Both the position numbers and the translations under genes were made by a program. Positions 45,103 through 58,040 of a stretch of 64,000 nt of DNA are shown here, piece after piece. Where the stretch lies: assembly GCF_022682495.2 (NCBI RefSeq), contig NC_071392.1:56507459-56571458 (forward strand). Direction: 5' to 3'. This DNA is from Desmodus rotundus. Lineage: Eukaryota; Chordata; Mammalia; Chiroptera; Phyllostomidae. The notes under the pieces are model-generated. The model searched no databases. It was not told where the DNA came from and worked only from the letters and a program-made list of their open reading frames with translations. Every line of letters begins with the position of its first letter. The stretch's first letter is position 1.

Positions 45103-48100
45103 TGTGGTTTTTAATTTTTGTCTCTCTGATAGCTAATGATTATGAGTATCTTTTCATATGTCTCTGGGCCCTCTGTATGTCCTCCTTGGAGGAGTGTCTG
45201 TTCAGAAAATTTGCCCATTTATTCATTGGATTGTTTGTCTTCCCAGAGTGGAGTCTTGTGAGTTTTTATATATTTTGGAGATCAAACCCTTCTCCAATGT
45301 ATCATTTGCAGATATATTTTCCCATATGGTTGGTTCTCTTTAGATTTTAATACTGTTTTCTATAGTCATGCAGAAGCTGTTAAATCTGATGAAATCCCAT
45401 ATGTTCATACTTTCCTGTATGTTCCTTGCTCTAGGGGACATATTGATGAAAATATCTGCTTGGAGTGTCTGAGATCTTACTGTCTATGTTCTCCTCTAGG
45501 ACTTTTATGCTGCTGTGACTTATATTTAAGTCTTTTATCCATCTGGAATTTCTTATTGTGTATGGTGTAAGTTGGTGCTCAAGTTTCATTTCTTTGCATG
45601 TTCCTGCACAGATCTCCCAACACCATTTGTTTAAGATGCTATTTTTATTCCATTTTGGGTTTCTGCTCCCTTTGTCAAATATTAATTGACCATAGAGACA
45701 TAGGTTTATTTCTGAGCTCTCTTTTCTTTTCCATTCATCTATATGTCTCTTATGCCAGTACCAGACTGTTTTAATTACTGTGGCCTTGTAATGTAGTTCG
45801 ATGCCAGTTATTCAGATCCTTCCTACTTTGTTCTTTCTCAAAATTGTTGTAGCTTTTTGGGGTGATTTATGGTGCCACATAAATTTTTGAAATGATTGTT
45901 CTATATCTGTGAAAAATGTCATTGGTATTTCAATGGAGATTGCATTGAATCTATAAATTGCTTTGAGTAGTTTGGACATTCTGCTGATGTTAATTATTCC
46001 AAACCATGAATGCAGTATATGCTTCCATTTGTTTGTGTCTTCCTTAATATCTTTCTTCAGTGTTTTGTAGTTTTCTGAATACAGGTCTCTTACCTCCTTG
46101 GTTAGGTTTATTCCTGCGTACTTTATTTTTCTTGTTGCTATATCAAATGGGATTTTTCCCCTGACTTGTATTTGTGATATTTCATTGTTGAAGTAAATGC
46201 CTTTGTTTTATGATTATTGACTTTGTATCCCATTGTTTTGCCAAATTCACTTATTAGGTTGAGTAGTTTTTCGAGGAGTCTATAGGATTTTCTATGTGTA
46301 CTATCATGTCATTTGCAAACAATCACAGTTTTGCTTCCACCTTTCCAATTTGGATGCCTTTCACTTCTTTTTCTTGTCACATAGCTGTGGCTAGGACTTC
46401 CAATACTATGTTGAATAGGAGTGGTGAAAGTCGACATCTTTGCCTTGTTTCTGATCTTACTGGGAAGGCTTTTAGATATAGCCCATTGAATATGATGTTG
46501 TCTGTAGGTTTCTTATGTGTGGCCTTTATAACGATGAGGAATGCTCCCTCTATTCCCACTTTGCTGCTTATTTTTTTATCATAAATGGGTGCTGTATCTT
46601 ATCGAATGTTTTTCCACATCTATTGATAAGATCATGTGATTTTCTTCTCTCCCTTTGTTTATGTGATGTATTATGTTTATTGATTTGTGATTATTGTACC
46701 ACCCTTGCATCCCTGGGATGAATCCCACTTGATCATGGAGTATGATCTTTTTAATATATTGCTGGATGCAGTATGCCAATATTTTGTTGAGGATTTTATT
46801 ATCTATGTTCACCAGTGATATTGGCCTATAGTTTACCTTCTTTATTTTATCTTTATCTCATTTGGTGTTAGAATGATCCTGGCTTCATACAAATTGTTTG
46901 GAAGTATTCCCTCTACTTGGATTTTTTGGAATTGTCTGTGGAGGATAGGGGCTAGCTCTTCCTTTAATGGTTTGTAAAATTCTCCTGTGAATTTATCCAG
47001 CCTAGGGCTTTTGTGTGCCAGGAGATATTGGATTATTGCTTTGATTTTGCCAGCTGTTTTCAGTCTGTTTAGGCGTTCTGTATTTTGTTTCAGTTTTGGA
47101 AGATTATATTTTTCTAAAAATTTGTCCATTGCACCCTGGTTTTCAAATTTCTTGGCATATTGTTGTTCATAGTAATTTCTTACAATCCTTTATATTGTTG
47201 TATTAGTTGTAATCTCTCTTCTTTCATTTGTGATTTTATTTGGGGGCCCTCTCTTTGTTTCTTATTGTGTCTGCTTAAAGGTTGTCAATATTGTTTATCA
47301 TTTTAAAGAATTAGCTTTTGGATTAATTGATCTTTAGAATTGTTCTTTTAGTCTATGTCATTTAATTCTACTCTGACCTTGTTACTTCCTTCCTTCTACT
47401 CACTCTGGGCTTTGTTTGTTGTTGTTCATACAGTTCTTATATATGTAGGGTTAAGTTATTTCCATGAAATATTTCTCACTCTGTTAGGTACGCCTGTATC
47501 ATTATGAAATTCCCTCTCAGTACTGCCCTTGCAGTGTCCCATATGTTTTGACTATTTGAGTTCCCTTTAATTGTTTCCAGAACTTTTTGATTTATTCCTT
47601 GATGTCATTCTTAACCCATTGGTTGTTTAATAGCATGTTATTCAATCTCCATGAATTTAAGTCTTTTGGAATTATTTCCTTGAGATTGGTTTCTAGTTTC
47701 AGGCCCTTGTGGTCTGAGGATATGCTTGATATCATTGCAATTTTCTTAAATTTGTTGAGGCTTATTTTGTGTCCATTTTGTGGACTTTCTTTGAATATGT
47801 GCCATGTGCATTTGGAAAGAATGTATATTTTGCTTCTTTGGGATGAAAGATTCTATATATATCTGTTAAGACTATTTGATCTAGGGCACTTTTCAATGCC
47901 ACAATATCCTTTTTGATATTTTGTTTTGAAGATCTGCCCATTTTTTATAGTAGGGTCTTAAAATCCTCTAGGATAAGTGTGTTGCTATCAATATCTTTCT
48001 TGAAGTCCTCCAAGATTTTCCTTATATATTTGGGTGCTCCTATGTTGTGTGCATATATGTTTATAATGTTTATGTCTTTTTGACAGATTCTTCCCTTGAG

Positions 48101-48235
48101 TATTATGAAGTGTCCTTCTGTGTCTCTTTTTATATCCTTTGTTTTGATGTCTATTTTTTCTTATATAAGTATTGCTATTCTGGCTCTTTTCTCCTGTCCA
48201 TTTGCTTGGAATATTTTTTTTTTCTTACTCTTCAC

Positions 48236-48384
48236 TTATATGTAGAATCTAATTAACAAAATTAACTTACAAACAAAATAGAAACACAGCCATTGATACA
48301 GAGAACAGACTAACAGGTGTCAGAGTGGATGGAGGTTGGGTGAAAAAATTCTACAGCTTAAGCAATGAAAAAACTCAGGGGACA
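48236..48384 (+). repeat. ~150-bp inverted copy of the L1 flank inserted in the L1
   Basis: This segment is the reverse complement of 51042-51190, at roughly 90% identity by eye, and it interrupts ORF2 of the 44105-51030 L1. The L1 text continues as CAGTCTGTGTAGGTC after it. Shared TTCACTT/TCACTT at its left border suggests microhomology. Confidence 0.85.
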
Positions 48385-49529
48385 GATTCAGTCTGTGTAG
48401 GTCTTTATTCTGATGTGGGTCTCTTGTAGGCACCATATGTGTTAGTCATGTTTTCTTATCCATTCAGCTACCCTATGTCTTTTGATTGGAGCATTTAATC
48501 CATTTTCATTTAAGATTACTATTGATAGGTACTTATTCATTGCTATTTTATTCTTTTCATACCTGTGTTCCTGTTTCTGTCACTCTTTTTCTTCTTTTTC
48601 TTAAAGCAGTCCCTTTAGTGTATCTTCCAGTGCTGGTTTGGTGGAGGTTTATTCTTTCAGCCTTCTTTTCTCTTACTTCGACTTCTATTTTAGTTGAGAG
48701 CCTGCTGGGTAGAGTAGTCTTGGTTAAAGACCTTTTCTCTTCATTACTTGGAACATTTCTTGTCCTTTCTTTCTGAATTGTAATACTTCTGCTGAGAAGT
48801 GAGCCTCTGGCCTTATCAGGGCTTGCTTGTATGTTACTTTCTGTGTCTCCCTCACTGCCTTTCAGATTCCATCTTTGTCTTTGATTTTGCCATTTTAATT
48901 ATGTGCTTTGGAGGGGCCCCTTTGGGTTTCTCTTGATTGGGACTCTCTCTGTTTCCTGGATTTGTGTGACTTTTCCTCTCATCAAATTAGAGAAGTTTTC
49001 CACCATTACTTCTCAAATAGGTTTTCTATTCCTTGCTCCACTTCTCCCTCTGGTATCCCTATTATATGGATATTATTACATTTACTGTTGTCCTGCAAAT
49101 CCCTTAACATCTCTTTGTTCCTTTTGGATCTTTTTTCCTTTTCTTGCTTATTCTCGGAGTGTTTTTCTACCTTGTCCTCCAGCTCACTGATTCAATCCTC
49201 TGTTTCATCTAGCCCTTTTTGATTCCTTCTACTATGTTATTCAGTTTAGAAATTGTATTCTTCATTTCCTCTTGGCTCTGGCTGATACTGTCTATGTCCT
49301 TGTTGAAGCTTGTGTAATTCACAGTAAGTTTCTTGTGGCTTCCCTGTAGTGTTTTGTAATTCTCACTGAGGTCTTTGGGCTTCCTTATAACCATTGTTTT
49401 TGAACTCAGTATCTGATTGTTGACTTGCCTCTATTTCATTTAGCATTCTTTCTGACAATTCCTCATTTACTTTTGTTTGGGGGTTGTTTCTTTGTCTTCC
49501 CATATTTGTGGGACTCTTCTTGTTTGGTT

Positions 49530-51030
49530 CTTCTTCTTAAATGGGTCTGTTCTGACTCCCTGAGTTTGTGGTGTGAGCATCTATGGTATGAGACGTATGA
49601 GTTCCAGTGGGGTAATCTCCTTGATCTCCTGAACTTGATGCTCTTGGGATGCCATTTATGTCTTTTATGTTGGCTCTCTGGATGTAATTGGGTTTGAATC
49701 TTGTCAGGTTGTTCTTTGGTGGGTACTTCCCTTCAAGTGGTTGACTGAGGGTCACTTTGCCCACCATGTCTTGTATGCTGTATGCAGGTGCTGCCGGAAC
49801 AAAACCACAAAATCAAGAGCACAAACCACATCTGCAAATATATCTTCCTGGTGCGACCCCACTAGCAACAGCAACTGAATCATTATTAATGAGTGTAAAG
49901 AGATTAAAACTATTATAAGAAAGGAGAGAAATTAACTATAGTATAAAAACTAGTGTCTTAATATACACAAACTTGACTGAAAAGAAATGAATGTTTAAAA
50001 CCTATACAGAAAAGAAAATACTTCAAATAATGGAAAGACCACAGTTGATTTGTCTCAGTATTCTCTACTATTTACCACTGTTTTTCCTTTCTGGATCTGC
50101 CTCTGGTGATGTCAGATGTTGACCCCATCTGACCTTAGTTGGCTTGTTTCAAGACTGCAAAGTATCTACTGTCTCTGGCTGAATCCTTCAGTTGTTAATC
50201 TATTCACTCTGCATTCAGCAGTCAGGCTTAAGCCCCATAGGGGCAGAATAACTCCTGGTGTTGGGGCTATTTTTTCTCCTTCAGATGCTGATGCTGGGAG
50301 TGGTCTGCCTGAGAAGGATAACTGCAACTGTAGGAGTGATGACTCAACACAGGGAGTCTGGCAACTACTCTCTCAGTTCTCTCCTCAAAGCTTCTGTCCC
50401 CAGTCTCTCTTCAAGCATCTCTACTCCACTCTGCTCCCCCTTTGCCAGGGATCTACTGTGTATGGCTGTCTCCTTCAGTTTTTAATCTAGTCATTCTGCA
50501 CTGAGCAGTGAGTCTTAAGCACCACAGCGCTGGGTAGAGTCCCTACTGGAGTTGGAGCTGTTGTTTCCCCTCAGGCTGTTGCTGCTGATAGGGGAATGGT
50601 TTGCCTAAACAGTATGGCTACTGCCATATGGGGGATGCCCAGTGTCTACTCTTTCAGTTTTCTTCCTGAAGCTCCTGTCCCCTGTCTCTCCTCAGGCATC
50701 TCTAGCCCATTCTGCCCTTGCTATTTCTAGAGCCCCGTGTAAGTGGCTGCAAATGAAATTTTGTGCATTGGCCCTTCAAAGGGCTCTTTGCATTTCTAGC
50801 CATCTCTGGCAGAGAGCAACACTGCTGGTTTTTACCGTGGTTGTTATCTGTGTACTTTTGGGGTTCTGGTACTCTAAGCTGAGGACCCGAATTTAGGGTT
50901 TAGACCCCACACTTCTCAGTGGGATCCAACCAGTTGCTCAATTATCCCTGTTGCTGCCATCTATGGGCAACCAGCCAGCCCTCTCACGTCTCCACTGTAC
51001 TCCTTATCAGTCAGTTAGTGCTGAAGATGT
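49530..51030 (-). promoter_or_regulatory. L1 5'UTR with tandem monomers
   Basis: It lies upstream (minus strand) of ORF1, whose start is near 49505. It holds two tandem units of ~287 bp (50164-50450 and 50451-50737), followed by a unique 5' part (50738-51030). The solo fragment at 3830-4858 has one unit and the same 5' part. This resembles the monomer-type promoters known from mouse L1. Confidence 0.7.
50164..50737. repeat. Two 287-bp tandem monomers
   Basis: ATCTACTGTCTCTGGCTGAA (50164) and ATCTACTGTGTATGGCTGTC (50451) open the two units. Matching blocks follow: CCTTCAGTT, TTAATCTA, CATTCTGCA or TCTGCATTC, CTTAAGC, CTCTCAGTTCTC or CTTTCAGTTTTC, and CCCCAGTCTCT or CCCCTGTCTCT. Confidence 0.8.
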
Positions 51031-52580
51031 TTCTTCTATCTCTCCCCTGAGTTTTTTCATTGCTTAATCTGTAGAATTTTTTCACCCAACCTCCTTCCAC
51101 TCTGACACCTGTTAGTCTGTCCTCTGTATCAATGACTGTGTTTCTATTTTGTTTGTAAGTTAATTTTATTCATTAGATTCCATATAAGTGACATGCATGG
51201 TAGTTGTGTTTCTCTGATTGGCTCTTTTCACTTGTCATAATACTCTCCAGGTCTATCAAAGGGTAATAGTTCTTTCTATTTTTTTTTTTTGGCTGAATAG
51301 AATTCCATTGTATAATTGTAGCACAACTCTTTTATCCACTTATCTACTGATGTGCACTTGGGCTGCTTTCAAATCTTGGTTATTGTAAATAACACTGCGA
51401 TAAACATAAGGGTGCATACATTTTTTCAAATTACTGTTTTGGTTTGGATAAATTCACAGAAGTAGAATTACTGGGTTCTAAGGTTATTCTATTTTTTTAA
51501 AATTTTTTGAGCTTTGTTGTTAGTGAATTGTTTTTAGTAAATTGACTTGTATATTGATTTTATGTGCTACATGTTTACTGAATTTGTTGATTATGTCTAA
51601 TGTTTTTTGGGTGAGTCAAAGTTTTCTAATTACAAAATTATATCATTTGCAAATAAGAACAATTTTACTTCTTTTTAGTTTTGAATGTCAAATATATGTA
51701 TTTGTTTTGGATTGTTTTGTTTTTCCTAACTACCTTAGCTAGAACTTCAGTACCGTGCTAAGTAAGAGTTGTGAGAGTGGGTATCCTTGTCTTTTCTCTT
51801 TTTCAAGTTTTCAATCTTTTACCAGAGAATGCAATATTAGTTGTAGCTTTGTTCTATACCTAATTTGTTGAGACATTTATCATTAAAAGTTGTTGTATTT
51901 TGTTAAAAGCATTTTATGCATCTTTGGGGTTAATCACATGATTTTTATCTTTCATTCTGTTAATGTGGCTATGCATCCCAAGGATAAATCCCACTTGTTC
52001 ATTGTGCTTTATCCTTTTAATTTGTGGCTGAAGTCCATCTGCTAGCATTTTATTGAGAATTTCTGCCTCTATATTCATCAGGGATATTGGTTTACTGTTT
52101 CTTTTTTTGTTTCTTTGTTTGTTTGTTTGTTTTTGGCAGTGTCCTTATATAGCTTTGGTATCAAGGTAATGCTGGTCTTGTAATATAAGTTTCAAAGTAT
52201 TCCCTCCTCTTCAATTTTGGAAGAGTTTGAGAAATATTGTCATTAATTTATCTTTAAATATTTGTCAGAATTCACTAGTGAAGACTTCTGGTCATGAGTT
52301 TTTCTGTGTTGGAAGATTTTGATTACTGAATCAATTTCCTTGTTTATCAGTCTGTTCATATTTTCTATTTCATCTAATTTAGTCTTAGTTGTTTTTATGT
52401 TTCTACTAATTTATCTGTTTATTCTGGGTTATATGATTTATTGACATATAATTGTTTATAGTAATCCCATAATAGTGTGTATTTCTACATTCTCAGTTGT
52501 AATGTCTCTTCTTTCAGTTTTGATTTTATTGATTTGAGTCTTCTCTTTTTTCTTAACATAGCTAAAACTTTATCCACAGT
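51031..52580 (-). mobile_element. Ancient L1, minus strand (3'UTR and ORF2)
   Basis: 51046-51190 is an old L1MA-type 3'UTR (reverse of CACTTATATGGAATCTAA). It is followed by the ORF2 landmarks AGAATTCCATTGTATAATTG and ATAAATCCCACTTGTTCATTG up to about 52560. It is strongly diverged, with no useful frame. Confidence 0.8.
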
Positions 52581-52589
52581 AAATTTAAC

Positions 52590-52975
52590 TTTGATATAAT
52601 ATTATCTAACAGATTCCATATTCAAATTCCCCATTTGTCCCCTAATAGACACTTTTGTTGTTTTCTTTACTTTTGTCTTGGATCCAACTAGGAATTATCT
52701 ATGTTTTGGGTCATCATCTTCTTTTAGTCTTCTTTAATTTAGAATAGTTCTTTTCTTTGTGTTGGTTTTTCATTGCATTGATATTTTTCAGAAGTCTAGG
52801 AATGCAGTCTTGTAGAATGTGCTGTAATCTAGATTTGACTGGTTATTGTTTCATAGTAAGTTTCAGGTTAAATACTTTGGCATAAACACTACAGTGGAGA
52901 TGTTGTGTATGTTTGATTTGTTCTAGTCAGTAAGAAGCCAATCAATTAAATATCAATATATTATTTAGAGAATGG
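52590..52975 (-). mobile_element. Ancient L1-associated 3' sequence
   Basis: AATTCCCCATTTGTCCCCTA, CTTTTAGTCTTCTTTAATTTAG, TCTTGTAGAATGTGCTGTAA and TCTAGATTTGACTGGTTATT follow the order of a 3' region known from very old mammalian L1s. The subfamily is not assigned. Confidence 0.45.
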
Positions 52976-54407
52976 GGGAAGATGGCGGCAAGATAGGTGG
53001 GAGCAGAGTCAACTTCCCTCTGCACCGGGGTGAAACACTTACCCAATATACTGAGGAACAAAGTAAACAGTCAAAGGCACCCCAGCGTTTATGAAGATAG
53101 GAGACCAAAAAGTATAGAGGACACTGAAAAAACAGAAGGTAAGGGAATTGCTTCAGGACAAAAAGGTCCCTGGGACCAGCACAGGAACCAGGGTGGCTGA
53201 AGCCCCCAGGCTCACCCCTGCCGGGCCTGCCTCAGGACTCCTGGGAGAGAGCCAGGTTAACAGCTAGCTCCCCTCCCAAACAAGGTCTGAGCAACACCGT
53301 GAGAGACCTGGTTGCTTGAAGTCACAGAGGGGTGAATAAGGACAAAGTGGTAAACCCATGGAGACTGTGGGTGCAGGCTGGGGAGAGTGGACATTTGGGC
53401 CGTGTGCCACCCTGACACACAGTCCCTGGCCCAGCTGGAGAGGTAGGCTGTGTGAGAGGACAGGCCCTTCCTTGTACGGAGGGAGCCACAGGATTGAGCA
53501 GAAGGATTTTTCCAAAGAGAAAAAGACCCTTGGGGGCACTTTGGGGAATTCCCCTGCAGCACCAGCTCCTGTCTCCTCTCCACCCAGCCACCCGCCTGTC
53601 TGGGGAGTGTACCCAGCCACTGGGGAGTGTGCACACCCACCAGAGACTGAACGTTTTGATCTGGGAGTGTCCACACCTCATCTTGGAGGGAACTGTGACC
53701 ACAGGCACCAATCAGGGAGGATGCAGAGCGACCACAGACGCAGAGTGTGCGGATTGAACAAGGAGTGCCCACACCTCATCTCAGAGGGAACTGAGACCAC
53801 AGGCACTGGGGAGAGTGTGAATCAAGGAAGGCTCTGCATGCACACCCATAGCCTGGAGGAGGCCTACCATAAAAAGAGTGGGTAGAAGCCGGGAACACCA
53901 GGATGCCTCCTCAAAGAGGAAACCCACCAAAAAAGGAAACACCAATATATAAGAACAGAAGAAGGGGAAGGAGGGAGTGGAAGTCACACTAACTCAACCC
54001 AGGACCTATATGGAAATACAACTAAATAGTGAAGAAATTACTAAGAACAAACAACTGAACAAGAGCAAGAGAAAAGCCTCAAAACCATGTACACTCTAAA
54101 GAACCAGCTCCAACATAACCTGCACACACCTGCACAACAGAAAACAAGAGGTGGGGGACAGACTGACCCTCGGATAACCAACTGGTGGGAAAAACCTACC
54201 AAAGAAAGACCCGATAAGAACCAAAAAACCAAACACATAAAAAGAACCAACATAAACCATAGCCAAGGTCAGTAAGATTGGGAGATCAAGGAGAATGTAC
54301 TACTAAAATTCACAGGTATTCTATCACAGAAGTTTACAACAAAAACCCAGAGGGGCAGAACAGAGCAACTTAAGAAGTGGAGGCTAACAGGAAGAGTCTC
54401 ACAAACA
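52976..54407 (+). promoter_or_regulatory. L1 5'UTR/promoter (divergent subfamily)
   Basis: AAGATGGCGGCAAGATAGG (52980-52998) is the YY1-type start. The middle is GC-rich, with a ~96-bp direct repeat (CACACCTCATCTTGGAGGGA at 53671 and CACACCTCATCTCAGAGGGA at 53769). Unlike the other full-length copies it lacks the long pyrimidine tract. Open frames of over 120 codons occur on both strands (53257-53772 minus, 53358-53885 plus) with no known domain. Confidence 0.7.
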
Positions 54408-55330
54408 ATGGGAAGACAAAGAAACAATCCCCAAATGAAAGGAAAGGGGGAAGTCTGAGAAACAATGTTAAATGAAAAAGAGGCAAATCAACTATCAGAT
54501 AATGAGTTCAAAGAATTGGTTACAAGGAAGCTTCATGAATGCACACAGAATTACCAAAAACTACAGGGAAACTACAATAAACTCATTGCAAACTATATCA
54601 ACATGAAAAAGGAAATAGAAACTATCAAGAAGGGCCAGGAGGAAATAAAGAATACAACTTCTGAACTGAAGAACAGGGTAGAAGGAATCAAAAGCAGGCT
54701 CAATGAAGCTGAGGATCGGATAAGTGAACTTGAGGACAAGGTAGAAAAAAACACCCAGAAAGAGCAAGAAAAGGAAAAGAGGCTCAGGAAGAATGAAGAG
54801 GGATTAAGGGAAATGCAGGACAATATGAAACGTAATAATATCCATATAATAGGGATACCAGAAGGAGAAGAAGAAGGGCAAGGGATAGAAAACCTGTTTG
54901 AAAACTAATGAGGGAAAATTTCCCTAATATGATGAGAGAAGAAATCACACAAATCCAGAAAACACAGAGAGTCCCAAGAAAGAGGAACCCAAAGAGGCAC
55001 ACATCAAGACACATCATAATTAAAATGGCAAAATTCCAAGATGAAGAGGGAATCTCGAAGGCAGAAAGGGAGAAACAGGAAGTAACACACAAGGGAGCCC
55101 CAATAAGGTTAACAACGGACTTATCAATGGAAACGCTCCAAGCCAGAAGAGAATGGCAAAACATATTCCAAGTAAAGAGAACTAGAGGCCTGCAACCAAG
55201 ACTACTTTACCCAGCACAGTTCTCTATCAATATACAAGGCCAGGTAAGGAGTTTCCTGGACAAAAGAAGTCTAAAAGAATATACATTAACCAAACCAGCT
55301 CTTCAAGAGATGCAAAAGGGGCTGCTGTAA
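54408..55330 (+). pseudogene. ORF1: L1 ORF1, broken at two points
   Basis: The start at 54408 (MGRQRNNPQMKGKGEV) is followed by a TGA at 54456, where siblings have TCA (Ser). The coiled coil continues in 54465-54908 up to IPEGEEEGQGIENLFEN and a frame break near 54903. The RRM/CTD piece is 54908-55330, with SRHIIIKMAKFQDEEGIS and [13 protein letters not shown]. It is otherwise full length. Confidence 0.88.
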
Positions 55331-55364
55331 GGAAAGGAAGGAAGGAAAGAAGGAGAAAGAAGGA

Positions 55365-55366
<2 letters not shown>

Positions 55367-55434
<68 letters not shown>
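55367..55434. repeat. (GA)n microsatellite in the ORF1-ORF2 spacer
   Basis: About 68 bp of pure GA, preceded by GGAA/GAAA-rich sequence. The young copy at 38048-38090 has only a short purine-rich spacer here. Confidence 0.95.
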
Positions 55435-55437
<3 letters not shown>

Positions 55438-55465
55438 ACACAGGTACAAAAATTCAGCAAGGAAT

Positions 55466-57996
55466 AAGTATCTATCAATAATAACCTTAAATATAAATGG
55501 ATTAAATGCTCCTATCAAAAGACATAGAATAGCTGAATGGATAAGAAAGCATGACCCCCACATATGCTGCCTAAAAGAGACCCACCACAGAACGGAAGAC
55601 CTACACACACTGAAAGTGAACATCTGGAAAGAAATTTTCAAAGCAAATGGACCAATAAAACAGCAGGACTGGCAATACACGTATCAGACAAAATAGACTT
55701 CAAAAGAAGGGCCATAAAGAGAGACCCAGAATGATTCTTCCTAATACTCAAAGGAAGAATCCACCAAGAAGACATAAGCATTGTAAATATATATGCTCCC
55801 AACATAGGAGCACCGAAATACATAAAGAAAATCTTGAAGGACTTCAAGAAAGATATTGACAGCAACACAATTACAGTAGGGGATTTTAATACCCCACTGT
55901 TAAAGATGGAGAGATCTTCCAAACAAAATATCAACAAAGATATTGTGGCATTGAACAATGCCCTAGATGAAATGGACTTAACTGATATATATATAGAGCT
56001 TTTCACCCCAAAGAAGCAAAATACACAGTCTTTTCAAATACACACGGAACATTTTCAAAGATACACCACATGATAGGAAACAAAGCAAACCTGAACAAGT
56101 TCAAGAAAATTGCAATCATATTAAGCATTTCCCCTAACCTCGAGGGACTGAAACTAGAAACAAATCTCAAGGAAAGAACCCCAAAACACTCAAAAACATG
56201 GACATTGAATAGCATTCTACTAAACAATGAACGGTAGAAGAATGAGATTAGGGAAGAAGTCAAAAGTTTCTATAAACAAATGAAAATGAACTCACAACAA
56301 TCCAAAACCTATGGGACACAGCAAAGGAAATTCTGAGAAGGAAGTTCACAGCAATACACGCCTACCTAAAAAAATAGAAACATCTCAAATAAATAACCTA
56401 ACCGTACACATACAAGAACTCAAGGAACAACAACAAACACATCCCAGAGCAAGTAAAAGGAAGGAAATAACCAAGAACACAGCAGAGTTAAATGACATAC
56501 CAAATAAAAGCAAAATTGTAAAGATCAATGAATCCAGGAGCCGATTCTTTGAAAAGATACACAAAATCGACAACCCCTTAAGCAGACTAATCAAGAAAAA
56601 AAAAAAGAGGAAACAAACACAATCAGAAGTGAAAGAGGACAGATTACCACTAATACCACAGAAATACAAATGATTGTAAGAAATTACTACGAAGAACTAT
56701 ACACCAAGAAATGTGAAAACCTAAATGAAATGGACAAATTTCGAGAAAAATATAACCTTCCAAACTAAATTAAGAAAAAGAAGACAGCCTGAACAGACCA
56801 ATAACACCCGATAAAGTAGAAACAGTAACCAAAAAGTTTCTGACACACAAAAGCATTCATCCAGATGATTTCACAGGAGAATTCTACAGAATATTTAAGG
56901 GAGAGCTAACCCCCACCCTCCACAGATTATATCAAAAGAAACAAGAAGATGTCAGTCTCCCAAACTCACTTTATGAAGCCAAGATCATTCTAATCCCAAA
57001 ACCAGATGAAGACATAACAAAGAAAGAAATCCTCAGGCCAATATCACTCATGAACATAGATGCTAAAATCCACAACATAATTGGCAAGCCACATCCAGCC
57101 ATACATTAAATAGATCATACACCATGACCAAGTGGGATTCATCCCAGGGATGCAAGGGTGGTAAAATATTTGCATCAATAAATATAATACACCACATAAA
57201 GAGCAGCAAAGACAATAACCAAATGATCATATCAATAGATGCAGAAAAAGCATTTGATAAGGTACAGCACCCATTTATGATAAAAACACTCAGCAAAGTG
57301 GGAATGAAGGGAGCAGTCCTAAACAAAATAAAGGCCATATATAAGAGACGTACAGCCAACATCATACTCAATGGACAAAAAATTAGAGCTTTCCCACTTA
57401 GATCAGGAACAAGACAGGGATGCCCTCTTTCACCACTCCTATTCAACATAGTATTGGAAGTCCTAGCCACAGCAATCAGACAAGAAAAAGAAATAAAAGT
57501 AATTGAAATTGGAAAAGAGCAAATGAAACTGTCCCTGTTTGCAGATGACATGATAGTGTACATGGAAAATCCTATACACTCCACCAAAAAATGACTTGAT
57601 CTAATAAATGAATTTGGCAAAACAGCTGGATACAAAGTCAGTACTCTGAAATAAAAGTCATTCCTGTATACCAACAATGAAACAGCAGTAACAGAAATCA
57701 GCAAAAAAAAAAAATCCCAAGATATAGCAACAAGAAAAATAAAGTACCTACACAACACGGAAGAAAAAAATTAAGAAAGATCCAAACAAATGGAAGCATG
57801 TACCATGCTCATGGATTGGAAGTATTAACATCATCAAAATGACCATACTATCTAAAGCAATATATAGATTCAATGCAATCTTTATTAACGTACGATGACA
57901 TATTTCACAGATACAGAATAAACATTTCCGAAATTTATATGGAATCATAAACGACCCCGAATAGCTGCAGCAATTTTGAGACCAAAGAACAAAGTA
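55466..57996 (+). pseudogene. ORF2: L1 ORF2, broken and cut
   Basis: Endonuclease segments include AKHDPHICCL-like sequence (about 55545-55575) and [20 protein letters not shown] (about 55876-55935). The RT portion 57124-57594 (156 codons) is open and has [20 protein letters not shown] (motif A, both Asp kept) and [12 protein letters not shown] (motif C). Many stops elsewhere, and the frame ends at the palindrome centre. Confidence 0.85.
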
Positions 57997-58040
57997 AATA
58001 TAAATTTCTGAAATGTTTGTTCTATATCTGTGAAATATGT
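57901..58040. repeat. Centre of the L1 palindrome
   Basis: 57901-57942 and 57999-58040 are inverted matches (TATTTCACAGAT...CATTTC.GAAATTTATA and its complement) around a ~56-nt spacer. Outward of this the inverted similarity continues for about 5 kb on each side. Confidence 0.85.

Larger units (their letters stand above)
44105..51030 (-). mobile_element. Near full-length older L1, minus strand
   Basis: It runs from the 3' tail near 44105-44135 through ORF2 (about 44400-48540), ORF1 (about 48600-49505) and a monomeric 5'UTR (49530-51030). Later events inside it are an L1 tail at 44866-45102 and an inverted flank copy at 48236-48384. Decay is heavy: the best frames are under 100 codons. The 5' end lacks roughly 150 bp relative to the solo 5'UTR at 3830-4858. 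Confidence 0.88.
52976..57996 (+). mobile_element. L1, left arm of palindrome (3' third missing)
   Basis: It starts GGGGAAGATGGCGGCAAGAT and continues with 5'UTR (52976-54407), ORF1 (54408-55330), a spacer with a GA microsatellite, and ORF2 up to about 57996 (TTTTGAGACCAAAGAACAAAG). The C-terminal ORF2, 3'UTR and tail are absent. The sequence meets an opposite L1 there. Its 5'UTR differs from the right arm, so the arms are different copies. Confidence 0.92.

Noticed and set aside
53257..53885. Long frames on both strands as real genes
   Set aside because: Several overlapping openings in one GC-rich L1 5'UTR, with no homology or conserved start, are best explained by low stop density.
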